From Desulfobacterales bacterium (GTDB taxonomy: Bacteria; Desulfobacterota; DSM-4660; Desulfatiglandales; JALVZP01): 6,831 nt of DNA. Positions within the stretch are counted from its first letter, which is position 1. Every line of letters begins with the position of its first letter. Shown piece after piece: positions 6,233-6,831 of the stretch. The translations under genes were made by a program, and so were the position numbers. The notes beneath the pieces were generated by a model. That model worked only from the letters and a program-made list of their open reading frames with translations. It was not told the DNA's origin and made no database searches. Where the stretch lies: assembly GCA_027037575.1 (NCBI GenBank), contig JALVZP010000283.1, positions 1-6,831 on the forward strand, written 5' to 3'.

Positions 6233-6831
6233 ATATAATAATTAAAGCTGGTGTCAAAGCAAGATCTGCAATGAGTGCAACTATCATGGCAAGTCCTGTA
6301 AAGAGTCCAAAATAGACGGTAGGGATAAAATCAGAAAACACAAGTATTGAAAATCCTATTGTTATTACAAAAGTTGTATAAAACATAGCATAGGCAATAG
6401 TGCTGTGGCACTTGTACATGGTCTGAAGATAATTCCTGTATGTCTTAAATTCCTGCTCAAATCTATGTATATAGTGGATTGTATCATCTACTGCTATTCC
6501 CATGCTTATGGAGGCAATAGTAATTGTCATCATGTCTAAGTGGATATTTGTCCATCCCATGAAACCCAAGATAAATACCACAGGCAATATATTAGGAAAT
6601 GAGGCCAATAAAGCTATCTTCCATGATCTAAATAGCATCAAAAACATCATCATAAGTAGCATTGCAGTGAATCCAAGTGTAAGTATCTGTGATCTAAATA
6701 GGCTCTGAAGTATGTTGTTATAAAGAACAAGGACACCAGCAAGACGAAATTGATCTTTGCTTAGTCCTAACTTATGGACGAAATCATATTTTATCTTATT
6801 CAACAGGGCATTTCTTCTGAGAGATTTATTT
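6201..6831 (-). CDS. RND/MMPL-family membrane transporter, C-terminal fragment
   Basis: The minus-strand frame is open from the right edge of the window to a TAG at 6201-6203, giving about 209 residues. The N-terminal part lies outside. A leading soluble stretch contains SLRRNALLNKIKYDF. About five or six hydrophobic segments follow: ILTLGFTAMLLMMMFLMLF, IALLASFPNILPVVFILGF, an ITIASISMGIAVDDTIHYI segment, FVITIGFSILVF, and a final long stretch ending in LTPALIIIF. The GIAVDDTIHYIHRF motif is typical of the second transmembrane half of COG1033-type RND proteins, in which the Asp pair is linked to proton coupling. These proteins export lipids, hopanoids or other hydrophobic compounds, and the substrate here is unknown. 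A TTG at 6803 is not a real start, because the frame continues upstream with family-like sequence. The short tail ends in FGPEQKE. Confidence 0.88.
   Translation of the reverse strand, partial: NKSLRRNALLNKIKYDFVHKLGLSKDQFRLAGVLVLYNNILQSLFRSQILTLGFTAMLLMMMFLMLFRSWKIALLASFPNILPVVFILGFMGWTNIHLDMMTITIASISMGIAVDDTIHYIHRFEQEFKTYRNYLQTMYKCHSTIAYAMFYTTFVITIGFSILVFSDFIPTVYFGLFTGLAMIVALIADLALTPALIIIFRPFGPEQKE
6214..6232. terminator. Perfect hairpin in the convergent gene overlap, possible terminator
   Basis: An 8-bp perfect inverted repeat (TCAGGCCC at 6214-6221, GGGCCTGA at 6225-6232) with an AAA loop ends exactly at the stop codon of the second glycosyltransferase. It also encodes part of the transporter C terminus (RPFGPE) on the other strand. 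The GC-rich stem stands out in AT-rich DNA. Neither side has a proper T tract: the + side reads ATATAATAATT and the - side GCAGAAGG. Intrinsic termination is therefore uncertain. It may act as a pause or mRNA-end structure. Confidence 0.4.

Noticed and set aside
6502..6708. 68-codon open frame on + opposite the transporter
   Set aside because: It is antisense to the conserved RND transmembrane segments and has no ribosome site or recognisable motif.
6801..6803. TTG (minus strand) as the start of the transporter gene
   Set aside because: The frame stays open to the window edge with family-like residues, and the product lacks the N-terminal half of the RND family. The gene is cut by the window.

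Overview
The window is compact, AT-rich bacterial DNA, roughly 36-38% GC by eye. It is rich in AGA/AGG arginine and ATA isoleucine codons and in Lys/Glu, and genes overlap by 11-39 bases. This style fits anaerobic, often thermophilic bacteria such as Nitrospirota, Desulfobacterota or Aquificota. No marker here fixes the taxon. No RNA gene, mobile element or CRISPR array is visible.

Left block (1-2151, + strand): four genes overlap head to tail and look like one transcription unit. They are the 3' end of a glyoxalase II-like metallo-beta-lactamase-fold hydrolase, a TlpA-type thioredoxin that is probably a lipoprotein, a COG2159-type TIM-barrel amidohydrolase, and a Gph-like HAD phosphatase. 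Their families are clear but their substrates are not. An HDIG-type HD-domain phosphohydrolase (2113-2718, - strand) converges on the block, and its 3' end overlaps the HAD gene by 39 bases.

Right block (2753-6232, + strand): a short divergent promoter region leads into three tightly packed genes. They are a GpgS-like glycosyltransferase, a mannosyl-3-phosphoglycerate phosphatase-type HAD enzyme, and a second glycosyltransferase resembling mannosylglycerate/glucosylglycerate synthases. Together they look like a pathway for a glycerate-based compatible solute such as glucosylglycerate, mannosylglycerate or mannosylglucosylglycerate. The first glycosyltransferase appears to start at an unusual ATT codon (2803) behind a strong Shine-Dalgarno sequence. 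A plain ORF caller would start it at TTG 2992 and lose 63 conserved N-terminal residues.

Right edge (6201-6831, - strand): the C-terminal part of an RND/MMPL-type membrane transporter runs off the window. Its 3' end overlaps that of the second glycosyltransferase by 32 bases, and a perfect 8-bp hairpin lies inside the overlap.

The main point of interest is the solute operon: which sugar and which product it makes, and its ATT start.
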